Shown here: piece after piece, positions 1 through 7,533 of the stretch
Layout: each line of letters begins with the position of its first letter
Numbering within the stretch: position 1 is the first letter of the stretch
Assembly: GCA_031292555.1 (NCBI GenBank)
Contig: JARLGV010000092.1
Location: 1 to 37,819, forward strand
DNA: 37,819 nt
Source of the DNA: Fimbriimonas sp.
GTDB lineage: Bacteria > Armatimonadota > Fimbriimonadia > Fimbriimonadales > Fimbriimonadaceae
Direction of reading: 5' to 3'
Program-made: the position numbers and the translations under genes
Notes under the pieces: generated by a model
Told to the model about the DNA's origin: nothing
Databases searched by the model: none
The model's input: the letters and a program-made list of their open reading frames with translations, nothing else

Positions 1-137
1 CGATTCCCGGTTGCCTCCCAATTGTCCGGAATTCCCTGGGATATCCGCCCAAAATCGCCGTTATCGACGAGATTCGGCGCATTGGCAGAAGCTGCCTGAC
101 CAGACAGGATCAGGCAAGCTGACAGCAGTGCGATCAT
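1..137 (-). CDS. Secreted protein, N-terminal part only
   Basis: The gene runs off the left edge, so only about 45 residues are visible. They start with a hydrophobic segment ending in small residues (QAASANA), which looks like a signal peptide. Next comes LVDNGDFGR...GIPDNWEA, a pattern typical of the first strand of galactose-binding-like or carbohydrate-binding domains in secreted glycosidases and surface proteins. I use the ATG at 137. TTG codons at 140 and 146 are in frame and could also serve. A TACGAT hexamer lies 8 bases before the ATG. Function beyond 'exported, perhaps carbohydrate-binding' cannot be said. Confidence 0.55.
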   Translation of the reverse strand, partial: MIALLSACLILSGQAASANAPNLVDNGDFGRISQGIPDNWEATGN

Positions 138-174
138 CAACGGCAATCGTACATCGTTTCCAGGTTCGCCAATC

Positions 175-2139
175 CTAACGGCTCGAAACGCCGGCCATCT
201 TTCTGATCTCTGCTCCCTCGTTCAGCAACCCGGGCGATGCGACGGTAAGGCGATGATTTACACGGACCTGATACCCGACCGATATCAAGTAGGTCGCCCC
301 AACCACTACCAAAACCGTGCAGACTCCTGCACGAAGAACTCCGAACGGCTTGCCGACAAAGAGTCCTGCTGCCAAGACCAACAATGCCACGTACCATAGC
401 AGTTCAATGCCGATGTGTCCGACCAGCCCTTGCCAGAGCACCCCTCCGGCACATGCCAGACAAGTGGCTAGAGCTAGAAAGATCGCCAAACCAGACGCAA
501 TCCAAGGCACCTTTCCACTTGGTGCTTTCCACGTTGCGAAGACCGCCAGGCTATATACGATCCCGCAGACGATCGCTAGGCCACTTGGGTCCAGGGGGCT
601 GGCCAGAACCAGACCCATGCCTCCATATGTTGCTATCCTTCGGCGGTTGTCGCGCGACATGACAAATGGCAGGGAGATCATCCCAAGGCAAACGACGCAA
701 AGGACATAGCTAAACCAAGTGTTCTCAAGTGGCGAAATCATCGTCAATACCAAGTAAGCGATGGCCGTGATCGACATGCAAAGGATGGCGGGGTTCTTCT
801 CCACTCGCAGGAGGGCCAGCGAAATCTGGGCGATGCCGATCTGGATGCCTACTACGGTCAAAGTGCTGCATCCCTCGCATGGTGAATACATGTGCGCAAA
901 GGCAAACCAAACTGGGACGTAAACGAAGTGTGGGAACATCGTTCGGAACGCATCCGATTGAATGAGAGAGAACAGATAGCTGCCCAAGAGCAGCGGGATC
1001 GCAAGAAGAATCGCAAAGAGAGCCACAGTCGAACCCCCTCCCTGAACAACCGCTTGGGCAAACATGTCGGAAGCAGAACTGACAAATGCGCTTCTTAGGT
1101 CAGCAAGCGCAAAATAGCGTCGGCTGGCATCTAAGAGCCGCGTTTGCGTGGCGTACATCTCGGCGACGCTTGGCCCGCTAAGGTTCAAGTGAGCTTCACT
1201 TAAGCGCCGGTCAAATTGTGCCGCCAACTTCGGCAATTCCGATTCTTCGATCATCGTCTTCCTCGTCCCGTTCAATGGAACTGGGGGACAGATCGTGATC
1301 TTCGTATCAGACAAGGCGACGAGCAGTCCGATCATAGTCGTCTCGCCTTTGATGATCGTGCCCTGCGTCTGAAGCAGGTCCCGTTGGGCAGAAAGCATGT
1401 GGTGGCGACACAAGTATCGTGCCATCGACTTGATATGAGCATAGTCGGGAAGCAGGATGGTAGCGACCATCATGTTGCGCACCACCTCTCCTCGATATCC
1501 CTTCGCGAGCCGCTGCGCACGTTCCAATGCCCCTGCCTCGCCTCGAATGTGATTGTCGAAATCCGGGCAGTTGGCCGCCTTTCGAAGCTCAGAAAGCATG
1601 TCCGGGATCAGGTCGAGGTCGAGGTCGAGCGTCGCCGCCATCAGCGGAAAGTAGGCGTTTATTGGTTCCAAGGCCTCGCCTCGACGACAAGCATCGCGCC
1701 CGACCTTCAAGAAATCGCCGGCCGCCGCAATCACATTCTTGTCCCTCGATTTTGGGTCGTCAGGCGGATGCGAACCAAAGACGCAGGCCTCACGAATCAA
1801 GACAGCCCAGCCAGTCGCATCTGCCGGATGGGCGGCCGTATACCGGACAACAGCGTTGTGACGGGCCATATTCGGGTGACCCGTACCGATGTTCGATTCG
1901 CGCATGAACATTGCACGCGTAAGTTCGAGGGCTGGATCGGCCCCGAGATAGGTGTCAGGCTGGCCCAACCATGCAGGAATAATGCTGTTGTAGCCGTCTT
2001 CAGCCTCGAAGGATGCAGAAGCCGGGATCTGAAGGATGAGGTCGGCCGAATTGCGAAACGTCCACCCTGACACGGGCATCAACGCAACGGTAAGTACCAT
2101 TGCGCAAACTGCCATTGCACATACATAGATTAGCTTCAT
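175..2139 (-). CDS. 654-residue multi-pass membrane protein, unknown function
   Basis: The protein has an N-terminal hydrophobic segment (residues 1-22), then about 340 mostly polar residues, probably outside the cytoplasm. About eight or nine hydrophobic helices follow, from residue 370 to 622. The polar part is rich in helices and Ala/Arg and may be a repeat-type helical domain, but I recognise no family. A CEGC pair (421-424) lies between two membrane segments. A run of Asp-Leu at 171-177 comes from a short GAGGTC triplication in the DNA. Its ATG overlaps the stop of the upstream small membrane protein (ATGA), and that gene overlaps the sigma factor gene in the same way, so all three are probably made together. 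It may be the sensor or output of that sigma system, which is inference. Confidence 0.7.
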   Translation of the reverse strand: MKLIYVCAMAVCAMVLTVALMPVSGWTFRNSADLILQIPASASFEAEDGYNSIIPAWLGQPDTYLGADPALELTRAMFMRESNIGTGHPNMARHNAVVRYTAAHPADATGWAVLIREACVFGSHPPDDPKSRDKNVIAAAGDFLKVGRDACRRGEALEPINAYFPLMAATLDLDLDLIPDMLSELRKAANCPDFDNHIRGEAGALERAQRLAKGYRGEVVRNMMVATILLPDYAHIKSMARYLCRHHMLSAQRDLLQTQGTIIKGETTMIGLLVALSDTKITICPPVPLNGTRKTMIEESELPKLAAQFDRRLSEAHLNLSGPSVAEMYATQTRLLDASRRYFALADLRSAFVSSASDMFAQAVVQGGGSTVALFAILLAIPLLLGSYLFSLIQSDAFRTMFPHFVYVPVWFAFAHMYSPCEGCSTLTVVGIQIGIAQISLALLRVEKNPAILCMSITAIAYLVLTMISPLENTWFSYVLCVVCLGMISLPFVMSRDNRRRIATYGGMGLVLASPLDPSGLAIVCGIVYSLAVFATWKAPSGKVPWIASGLAIFLALATCLACAGGVLWQGLVGHIGIELLWYVALLVLAAGLFVGKPFGVLRAGVCTVLVVVGATYLISVGYQVRVNHRLTVASPGLLNEGAEIRKMAGVSSR

Positions 2140-2444
2140 GCCATTGTCCTCTGTTTCAACTTCAGCATTGCCTTGCGGTGCATGCCAGGAGCAGGCTGGC
2201 CTTGCCCTAACTCGTCCATCGCGTATCGATCGAGGCTAAACGAAACGGGCACTCTGGCAGGTTGACCAGAAGGTCCACTTGCACAGAACGACAGGAACGC
2301 GATAGTGAGAAGCGAAACTCCCAACGGGGCCAGACTCCAAACTAGACGTCCGGTTGGCCGAGGCACATTGATCGAGGGAGTCGGAATGCTGTCCAGTCCT
2401 TCATAGAACTCCGAGAGCCTGCTGAGTGAATCGCTTTGCTTCAT
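2136..2444 (-). CDS. Small single-pass membrane protein, candidate anti-sigma factor
   Basis: This 102-residue protein has a polar N-terminus (about 32 residues), one membrane helix (about 34-54, LVWSLAPLGVSLLTIAFLSF) and a polar C-terminus. It starts at the ATG overlapping the sigma factor stop (ATGA at 2441-2444) and ends overlapping the next gene's start. The position directly after an ECF sigma gene and the inside-helix-outside layout are those of a membrane anti-sigma factor. However, the zinc motif HxxxCxxC of the ZAS class is absent, so the assignment rests on context and topology. The same frame is open further upstream across the sigma gene, but that is antisense-like noise; the coupled ATG is the sensible start. 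Confidence 0.65.
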   Translation of the reverse strand: MKQSDSLSRLSEFYEGLDSIPTPSINVPRPTGRLVWSLAPLGVSLLTIAFLSFCASGPSGQPARVPVSFSLDRYAMDELGQGQPAPGMHRKAMLKLKQRTMA

Positions 2445-2947
2445 AGTTCCCACATCCTCTGGAATGCCTTCTTGGCAGCACTGAGCCTCGATGCCACCGT
2501 GCCTTCCGGTATTCCCAGGGCTTCGCCAATCTCCCGATAGGAAAGTCCTTGCTTGATCGCCATACCGAGAAGAACTCGTTGCTCCGGGGTCAGCCGGGCG
2601 AGAGTCAGGAAGACGGCGATCGAGTCGGCATTCTCGCTTCCGGCACGAACGTCTTCGGTCAACAAAGCGTGTTGGCGGTTTCGGCTGAGGTATTTCAGAG
2701 CGGATCGAACCGTCACCCGGCGAACCCATGCGGCGCGATGCTCGACTTTGGCGAGTTTGGCCCGCGACCGGAAAAGTATCAGCAGAACTTCCTGCGTGAC
2801 GTCCTCTGCGCCATCGGGCTCGCAGCATATCGCGAGCGCGGTTCGGAACACGAACTCACGATAGTGGGCAGGATCGGCTTCGGCGATTGGCTCCTGCTTG
2901 GCCTCGAATGCCTCCCAAATCGGTCTTGAATGCAACACAATGCTCAT
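2441..2947 (-). CDS. ECF-type RNA polymerase sigma factor
   Basis: The 168-residue protein has the two ECF domains. Region 2 (about 25-95) contains YREFVFRTALAICCEPDGAEDVTQEVLLILF, with the usual DVTQEVLL helix. Region 4 (about 110-165) contains LTPEQRVLLGMAIKQGLSYREIGEALGIPEGTVASRLSAAKKAF, the helix-turn-helix that reads the -35 element. It should direct core RNA polymerase to a small regulon. It is first in a coupled operon with a small membrane protein (possible anti-sigma) and a large membrane protein. A weak Shine-Dalgarno-like GGATGAG precedes the ATG. Whether it controls its own promoter cannot be seen. Confidence 0.93.
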   Translation of the reverse strand: MSIVLHSRPIWEAFEAKQEPIAEADPAHYREFVFRTALAICCEPDGAEDVTQEVLLILFRSRAKLAKVEHRAAWVRRVTVRSALKYLSRNRQHALLTEDVRAGSENADSIAVFLTLARLTPEQRVLLGMAIKQGLSYREIGEALGIPEGTVASRLSAAKKAFQRMWEL

Positions 2948-3069
2948 GGCTCATCCGTAAGAGCCGAAATTGCATAGAATCCTTCGGAGTCTATGAAAAT
3001 AAACAACGGTGGCCATTACGGGGCGCATCGTAACAATTCACGAAGCCCGTGGCTGGGAGGCTTCGAAGC
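2948..3069. other. Intergenic stretch with weak hairpin
   Basis: This gap holds the upstream region of the sigma factor operon and the 3' end region of the next minus-strand gene. A 6-bp stem (GAAGCC at 3042-3047 with GGCTTC at 3059-3064) could end the 3070-3438 transcript, but no T-run follows it. Nothing else is evident. Confidence 0.3.
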
Positions 3070-3438
3070 CTACTCGACCCATTCGAACGGCTCAAAGCCG
3101 ATCACATCTACCGTCTGCTGCTTGGGCACGGTCACAAGGGCATCCCCCTGCTCCACGAACATCTTCATGATCAGCTTGCCGTCGGCATTGTAGAGCGAAG
3201 CTGTTCCCGGCGCCGAAGACTGGATTCGGAATTTGTGGTCGGCTGGTTTGCCGTACATCTCCCATTGGATGTAGGACCCTTGTTCGGTGCGAGCAACCTG
3301 CATCTTGGGGTTCTGTTGGCGTAGGGTTGTGAGAACCGACTTGCTCATATGAGACGTGTCGGAACCAAGCATGAAGAAGATGAATGTTCCCAGGGCAAGA
3401 GCCATGGCGACCGGTATGATCTTGGCAAGCTTCCCCAT
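3070..3438 (-). CDS. Small membrane-anchored protein, unknown function
   Basis: This 122-residue protein starts with MGKLAKIIPVAMALALGTFIFFML, a positively charged tip and one membrane helix. The remainder is a soluble domain that probably sits outside the membrane (about residues 28-122). I recognise no family. The ATG at 3438 is supported by a TAGACT hexamer 6 bases upstream, which predicts a leaderless transcript. It is transcribed alone, pointing the same way as the sigma factor operon downstream of it. Confidence 0.65.
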   Translation of the reverse strand: MGKLAKIIPVAMALALGTFIFFMLGSDTSHMSKSVLTTLRQQNPKMQVARTEQGSYIQWEMYGKPADHKFRIQSSAPGTASLYNADGKLIMKMFVEQGDALVTVPKQQTVDVIGFEPFEWVE

Positions 3439-3444
3439 GGGATC

Positions 3445-3450
3445 AGTCTA
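3445..3450 (-). promoter_or_regulatory. -10 element, leaderless arrangement
   Basis: Read on the minus strand, TAGACT is followed by six bases and then the ATG of the 122-residue protein. A transcript starting the usual 6-7 bases after the hexamer would begin at or next to the start codon. Confidence 0.5.
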
Positions 3451-3510
3451 ACACGAGATTCCTATAGCACCTAGTCCCGTTTTTGTGTCCGGATACGGCT
3501 CAAATTGGGT

Positions 3511-4125
3511 CTACAGAGCGGGAGGCGCACAGTCGTCAAACAGCTCGAGCATGTTGTACCAACTCGTGCACTTCCGCTTAGAAAGATCGTGCACGGTACC
3601 GCACGTCGTGCAATAACCCAGGTGGCTCCAGACCGTTCGCCTTCGCTCGAGGACGTCGTTTTCGACGAACTTGTCCCAAAGGCGTTGCCGCTCCTTATCG
3701 GTCTTGCTCAGCTGAGTCTGGCTCTTCATGTACCGCTGACGGTACGCCTTGACTCCCGAGAAAACGGCCGCGACCAAACCAATCTGCCACCCCAAGATGA
3801 ACGTGATCGTGCTGACCATCAAAATGGAGGTAACCCCCAGGATGATCTCGTCGATGGGAATACTCTTCGACCTCAGGTCGGTGGCCAATGTGCCGACTCC
3901 ACCCGGAGTACGGAACCAAGCCCCGCCAATTGCGCCGGTAGCCAAAGCAATGCCGGTCGGTCCGGCCATCCGCTTGTCGATTCGATCCGGAACGAAGTTG
4001 GCGAGGCTGATGATTTCGGCAGTGCCACAGGCCATACACGCCGTATCGTCGATCGGCTTGACTTTTGCCGGTTCTTCGACGAACAGGAAGTGCTCAGTAT
4101 AGGTATCTAGCTTGACTTCAATCAT
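3511..4125 (-). CDS. Membrane protein with N- and C-terminal zinc-ribbon-like cysteines
   Basis: This 204-residue protein has two cysteine pairs. CMAC is at residues 30-33 and CTTCGTVHDLSKRKC is near the C-terminus; together they could form a zinc site. Between them are two hydrophobic segments (about 56-70 and 93-122) followed by a charged, probably helical stretch (YRQRYMKSQTQLSKTDKERQRLWDKF). I do not recognise a family. A good -10 (TATACT) and a 12-bp palindrome lie upstream. It has its own promoter and stands apart from the rpoZ operon. Confidence 0.65.
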   Translation of the reverse strand: MIEVKLDTYTEHFLFVEEPAKVKPIDDTACMACGTAEIISLANFVPDRIDKRMAGPTGIALATGAIGGAWFRTPGGVGTLATDLRSKSIPIDEIILGVTSILMVSTITFILGWQIGLVAAVFSGVKAYRQRYMKSQTQLSKTDKERQRLWDKFVENDVLERRRTVWSHLGYCTTCGTVHDLSKRKCTSWYNMLELFDDCAPPAL

Positions 4126-4143
4126 TATTTGTTTTGTTCGTCG

Positions 4144-4171
4144 AGTATAGGACGGGCGATTAACCGGTTAA
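4144..4171 (-). promoter_or_regulatory. Promoter with palindromic candidate operator
   Basis: On the minus strand TATACT (4144-4149) lies 18 bases before the ATG of the zinc-ribbon membrane protein, giving a short leader of about 11 bases. The palindrome TTAACCGGTTAA (4160-4171) overlaps the -35 zone. It extends outwards imperfectly as GCGA...TCGC. A dyad over the -35 region is a typical repressor site. Confidence 0.45.
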
Positions 4172-4209
4172 GTCGCAATCCTCCCCATAATACTACACGC
4201 AAGGGGCAT

Positions 4210-4235
4210 AACTTGGCAAAGCTGTTTGCCAAGTT
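4210..4235. terminator. Hairpin at end of the rpoZ-dnaJ-prmA-rsmE operon
   Basis: AACTTGGCAAA (4210-4220) and TTTGCCAAGTT (4225-4235) form a perfect 11-bp stem with a 4-base loop. It lies 39 bases past the rsmE stop. No strong U-run follows on either strand, so it may be a 3' stabilising hairpin rather than a classical intrinsic terminator. Confidence 0.5.
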
Positions 4236-4273
4236 TGCGCACAAATCGCATTGAGATGAGACCCTTGAACCGG

Positions 4274-4990
4274 TTATGGTTCAGTTTCGTACATCGTGCC
4301 ACTTAATAAGAGTATTGACGAAGCGGCTGGACCGGCATGATCCACTCGGAGAACCCTTGGGCCAAGGGTGACTCCTCGCTTCCCTATCCAAGCAAGTTCG
4401 GGCTTGGACCACCCACCTTCCGGGCCAACGACGATCGTCATTTTGCTCCCAAGCCGCGTGAGAGTGGGCATTGTTCCTTCCACTTCCGAGAGCACGACCG
4501 AGTCTGGACGTCCATCGAGTAGCTGCTTAAGCCCCCCAAGCACCTCGAACGTGGGAATTCTGGTCCGGAAGCTGACTTCAGCTGCCTCCCGTGCAATCGT
4601 CCTCAGGCGGTTCACGCGATCGGAAGTTTTCTTATCGTCCCATTTGACGACGGTTCGATCGCTTGGGAACAGGACGAAGTGCGACACGCCGATCTCCGTG
4701 CATGCCCTCACGATCTCATCGAGCTTGTCCCCCTTTGGCAACGCTTGAGCAAGTGTGAGATGCAGGACCGGTTCTGTCTCGGGAGCAAACACTTCGATGG
4801 GCTCGGCATGCCTCGTTTGGAGGCGGCAATGGATGAGCGTGCCGTCGTCAGGCAGTACGGCGATTTCGGCTCCTGGCGACAAGCGCAGGACCTTGCGGAG
4901 CTTGTTCAGTTCCTCGGATGGAATCTCAATCGGCTCGTCCGGAGTCGCCCCTTCGATGAAGACCCGCGGAAGCGATCGTAAGATCAGCAT
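4274..4990 (-). CDS. rsmE: 16S rRNA m3U1498 methyltransferase RsmE
   Basis: This is a SPOUT-fold enzyme that methylates N3 of U1498 in 16S rRNA using S-adenosylmethionine. The 238-residue protein shows the N-terminal PUA-like part (LPRVFIE...HKLRKVLRL-type), ALPKGDKLDEIVRACTEIGV (83-102), REAAEVSFRTRIP (134-146) and the knot motifs VVGPEGGWSKPEL (187-199) and LGPRVLRVDHAGPAASSIL (209-227). The family usually has R-T-E-T where this protein has R-V-D-H. I place the start at the ATG overlapping the prmA stop by seven bases (4984-4990); the frame stays open 40 codons further but that would lie inside prmA. It is the last gene of the operon. Confidence 0.93.
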   Translation of the reverse strand: MLILRSLPRVFIEGATPDEPIEIPSEELNKLRKVLRLSPGAEIAVLPDDGTLIHCRLQTRHAEPIEVFAPETEPVLHLTLAQALPKGDKLDEIVRACTEIGVSHFVLFPSDRTVVKWDDKKTSDRVNRLRTIAREAAEVSFRTRIPTFEVLGGLKQLLDGRPDSVVLSEVEGTMPTLTRLGSKMTIVVGPEGGWSKPELAWIGKRGVTLGPRVLRVDHAGPAASSILLLSGTMYETEP

Positions 4991-5811
4991 GTGAAAGTTG
5001 CTGCGACCCAGCCGTCTTCTTCTTTGAATGTCACAAGTCCAAATCCAGCCGATTGCGCTGCCGCCAAGACGTCCGGCCAATTGTCGGAGATGACTCCGCT
5101 GATGATCCACCGACCGCCTGGAGACACGAGGACGCGAACGTCCCTCGCAAGCCGTATGAGAGTTGCGCTAATGATATTGCTAACCACAACGTCCCAAGTT
5201 TCGTCGTAGACGAGTACGCCTTCTCCAACCACCGCCTCGAAATCGACCTGGTTTGTCGCTCGATTCTCTTTCGCAACTTCGACGGCGATTGGATCTATGT
5301 CGATCGCCATCACCGATGTCGCTCCGAGCAGGCACGCCCCGATTGAAAGAATTCCGCTGCCGCAACCGATATCGAGAACCCGTCTCCCTGAAATATCGGC
5401 GCCCTCCATCAACTCGAGACACAAACGAGTTGTGGGGTGATCGCCGGTTCCAAATGCTTGCCCCGGGTCCAACACGATCACCAGATCGCCCTCGCTGGAC
5501 TCGAAACTTTCCCATGTGGGCCGGACGACAAACCGCTGTCCGACTCGGCGCGGCTTGAAGAACTGGCGCCAAGCCACTTCCCAGTTGTCCTCGACCAAAT
5601 CTCGGGTCTGAACGTAGAGTGCCCCTGCTTGCTTCAGGGCCGACTCCAACTCGTTAATACGGGCCTCAGAGCCATCGACGCTCACCAGGCACCCCGTGAG
5701 AGAATCCCCTTCTTCCAGTGTGTTCTCGATGCCGAATTCGCCAAACAGGTCAATGTACGGAGACAGATCCTGACCCGCCTCGAAGCCGGCCTTTACTTCG
5801 ATCCAACTCAT
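4984..5811 (-). CDS. prmA: Ribosomal protein L11 methyltransferase PrmA
   Basis: PrmA methylates ribosomal protein L11 with S-adenosylmethionine. The 275-residue protein has an N-terminal substrate-recognition domain (about 1-75) and the Rossmann-type methyltransferase domain. Visible motifs are DPGQAFGTGDHPTT (115-128), the SAM-binding LDIGCGSGILSIG (146-158), AIDIDPIAVEVAKEN and VVSNI. Its start overlaps the dnaJ stop (ATGA) and its end overlaps the rsmE start, so dnaJ, prmA and rsmE are translationally coupled. The order dnaJ-prmA-rsmE is common in many bacteria. Confidence 0.95.
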   Translation of the reverse strand: MSWIEVKAGFEAGQDLSPYIDLFGEFGIENTLEEGDSLTGCLVSVDGSEARINELESALKQAGALYVQTRDLVEDNWEVAWRQFFKPRRVGQRFVVRPTWESFESSEGDLVIVLDPGQAFGTGDHPTTRLCLELMEGADISGRRVLDIGCGSGILSIGACLLGATSVMAIDIDPIAVEVAKENRATNQVDFEAVVGEGVLVYDETWDVVVSNIISATLIRLARDVRVLVSPGGRWIISGVISDNWPDVLAAAQSAGFGLVTFKEEDGWVAATFTC

Positions 5812-6923
5812 CGCTTCTTGTGGAACAGACCGCCGAGGATGCCGCCCTTCTCATCCTCTTTCGGCAATGTCTCCCCGCGCAGTTCGGCGAAGTCGCGAAT
5901 CAGCTTTGCTTCGGCGTCGGAGAGTTTTGTGGGAACCTTGACGTTGACCTGGACCACGAGGTCCCCACGTCGGCCCCCATGGAGCGGAGGCAGCCCGCCG
6001 CTACGAATCGCGATTTGGGTTCCTGGCTGCGTTCCCGCCGGGATCGTGAGTTCGAAATTCTCGTCGACACCGGAGATCTCCAACCGATCGCCCAACGCGG
6101 CCTGGGCGAATGTGGCTTCGAGCATCGTATAAAGAGTCTGCCCGTGTCGTTGGAAACGGCTGTCGTCCGCCACCTGCAGCACGACGTAAAGATCGCCAGG
6201 CCGCCCTTCGCCTACTCCATCGCTTCCCTGTCCCGGCACATGAAGCGTCGCTCCATCCTCAAATCCGGGAGGAATATTGACCGAAACTTTGGCCGTTTCT
6301 GGTAGAACCGCACGTCCCTTGCACTTCTTGCACGGATCTTTGATAACAGTTCCGGCGCCTCCGCATGTTGGGCATGGCGCGGACGTTCGGACTTGGCCTA
6401 TGAACGTGTTGCGAACGGTCGACACCTGCCCTTGTCCACGGCACGTGGAGCAAGTTTCGGGAGCCTTGCCACCCTCGACGCCGGTGCCCTTACACGCATC
6501 GCACTCCGCCTTGCGGTTAACCGCGACTTCAGTGTGGATTCCGTTGATGACATCTCGCAGCGTCAACTCAAGGTCGACGCGGATATCCTCGCCGTCTCTG
6601 CCCATTCGCCGTCGGCCACCACCGCCCCCGCCTGCCGCGCCAAAGAACACGTCGAACAGATCCGAGATGTTCCCACCGCCAAAGAACGGGTCGGTTGGAG
6701 CGTCGTCGGTCGATCCGGTTTGGTCGAACCGGGCACGCTTGGTCGGGTCCGACAAAATGGAGTAGGCAGCGCCTACCTCTTTAAACTTCTCTTCGGCACT
6801 GGGGTCGTTCGGATTGACGTCGGGATGGTACCGACGGGCCATACGGCGGTAGGCGGACTTGATTTCATCTGAGTCCGCCGTCCTCGAAACTCCCAGGACC
6901 TCATAGGGATCCTTGCTCGGCAT
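5808..6923 (-). CDS. dnaJ: Chaperone DnaJ
   Basis: This Hsp40 co-chaperone stimulates DnaK ATPase and binds unfolded clients. The 371-residue protein has a J domain with HPD at 33-35, a Gly/Phe-rich linker (about 80-105) and a zinc centre of four Cys pairs (141/144, 158/161, 184/187, 198/201), followed by two beta-sandwich domains. The last pair reads CKKCKGRA rather than CxxCxGxG, which keeps both cysteines. It lies three bases after the rpoZ stop and overlaps prmA by four bases. dnaK and grpE are not in the window. Confidence 0.97.
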   Translation of the reverse strand: MPSKDPYEVLGVSRTADSDEIKSAYRRMARRYHPDVNPNDPSAEEKFKEVGAAYSILSDPTKRARFDQTGSTDDAPTDPFFGGGNISDLFDVFFGAAGGGGGGRRRMGRDGEDIRVDLELTLRDVINGIHTEVAVNRKAECDACKGTGVEGGKAPETCSTCRGQGQVSTVRNTFIGQVRTSAPCPTCGGAGTVIKDPCKKCKGRAVLPETAKVSVNIPPGFEDGATLHVPGQGSDGVGEGRPGDLYVVLQVADDSRFQRHGQTLYTMLEATFAQAALGDRLEISGVDENFELTIPAGTQPGTQIAIRSGGLPPLHGGRRGDLVVQVNVKVPTKLSDAEAKLIRDFAELRGETLPKEDEKGGILGGLFHKKR

Positions 6924-6926
6924 AGT

Positions 6927-7412
6927 TTAGGGCTCGTCGGGTTCGTCGTCTTCGGCGGTTTCTTGCTCGGCGATATCGGACAGAGAAAGAGTATCGTCTT
7001 CGGCGGCGATCGGTGCGACTTCGTCCTCATCATCTTCGACGAGATCCGACAGGCTCATGACCTCGTCGCTTTCGAGATCCGTATCATGCTCGTCTTCGCC
7101 AACGGCAACCACAAGAGCGGCTTCCGTTTCGTCAAGGGCCGGTAGCAGCATGCCGAGTTCGGCAGGCACATGCTCGTCGATCAGCATCGGAAGATCGTCG
7201 AGAGGCATTGACACTTCGGACAGCGAAGGCATGATCGGCTTGATCTTGCCGGCCGCGATCTCTGCAAGGGCGATGGTCAGGGGGTGACTGGAGTCGCAGT
7301 GAACTAGCTGAGGGGCGCCCTCGCGCAACTGCTTCGCTCGCTTGGCAGCCAGGTTAGAAAGCACGAACTTGCCGTGCTCATAGTTGTTAAGAATATCTGG
7401 ACTTGGCAGCAT
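6927..7412 (-). CDS. rpoZ: RNA polymerase omega subunit with long acidic tail
   Basis: Residues 1-60 match the omega family: YEHGKFVLSNLAAKRAKQLREG and HPLTIALAEIAAGKIKP, which help assemble the beta' subunit. Omega is normally about 60-100 residues; this one has 161. Residues 61-161 form an acidic, probably disordered tail in which a short motif occurs three times: SLSEV (63-67), SLSDL (120-124) and SLSDI (143-147). It is the first gene of the operon with dnaJ, prmA and rsmE (only three bases before dnaJ). A TAGAAT hexamer sits about 24 bases upstream, and a perfect inverted repeat lies further up. Confidence 0.88.
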   Translation of the reverse strand: MLPSPDILNNYEHGKFVLSNLAAKRAKQLREGAPQLVHCDSSHPLTIALAEIAAGKIKPIMPSLSEVSMPLDDLPMLIDEHVPAELGMLLPALDETEAALVVAVGEDEHDTDLESDEVMSLSDLVEDDEDEVAPIAAEDDTLSLSDIAEQETAEDDEPDEP

Positions 7413-7435
7413 AAGGCGTTGTTTCGGAACCTCGA

Positions 7436-7441
7436 ATTCTA
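7436..7441 (-). promoter_or_regulatory. Probable -10 of the rpoZ operon
   Basis: TAGAAT on the minus strand would give a leader of about 17-18 bases before the rpoZ ATG. No good -35 hexamer is visible at the expected distance. Confidence 0.4.
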
Positions 7442-7477
7442 CCCGATTTCTTGCGATGGCCGACCGGAAAATCAGTG

Positions 7478-7508
7478 TATAGGTCGTATAGATGCTATAC
7501 GACCTATA
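7478..7508. repeat. Perfect 14-bp inverted repeat
   Basis: TATAGGTCGTATAG (7478-7491), the loop ATG, and CTATACGACCTATA (7495-7508) are exactly complementary. It lies 26 bases beyond the stop of the histidine phosphatase gene and about 50-80 bases upstream of the inferred rpoZ transcription start. It could end the phosphatase transcript or be an operator for rpoZ. The bases after it on the minus strand (CACTGATTTTC) give only a poor U-run. Confidence 0.6.
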
Positions 7509-7533
7509 AGTCCAATTAGTCCTATTCGCGAGC

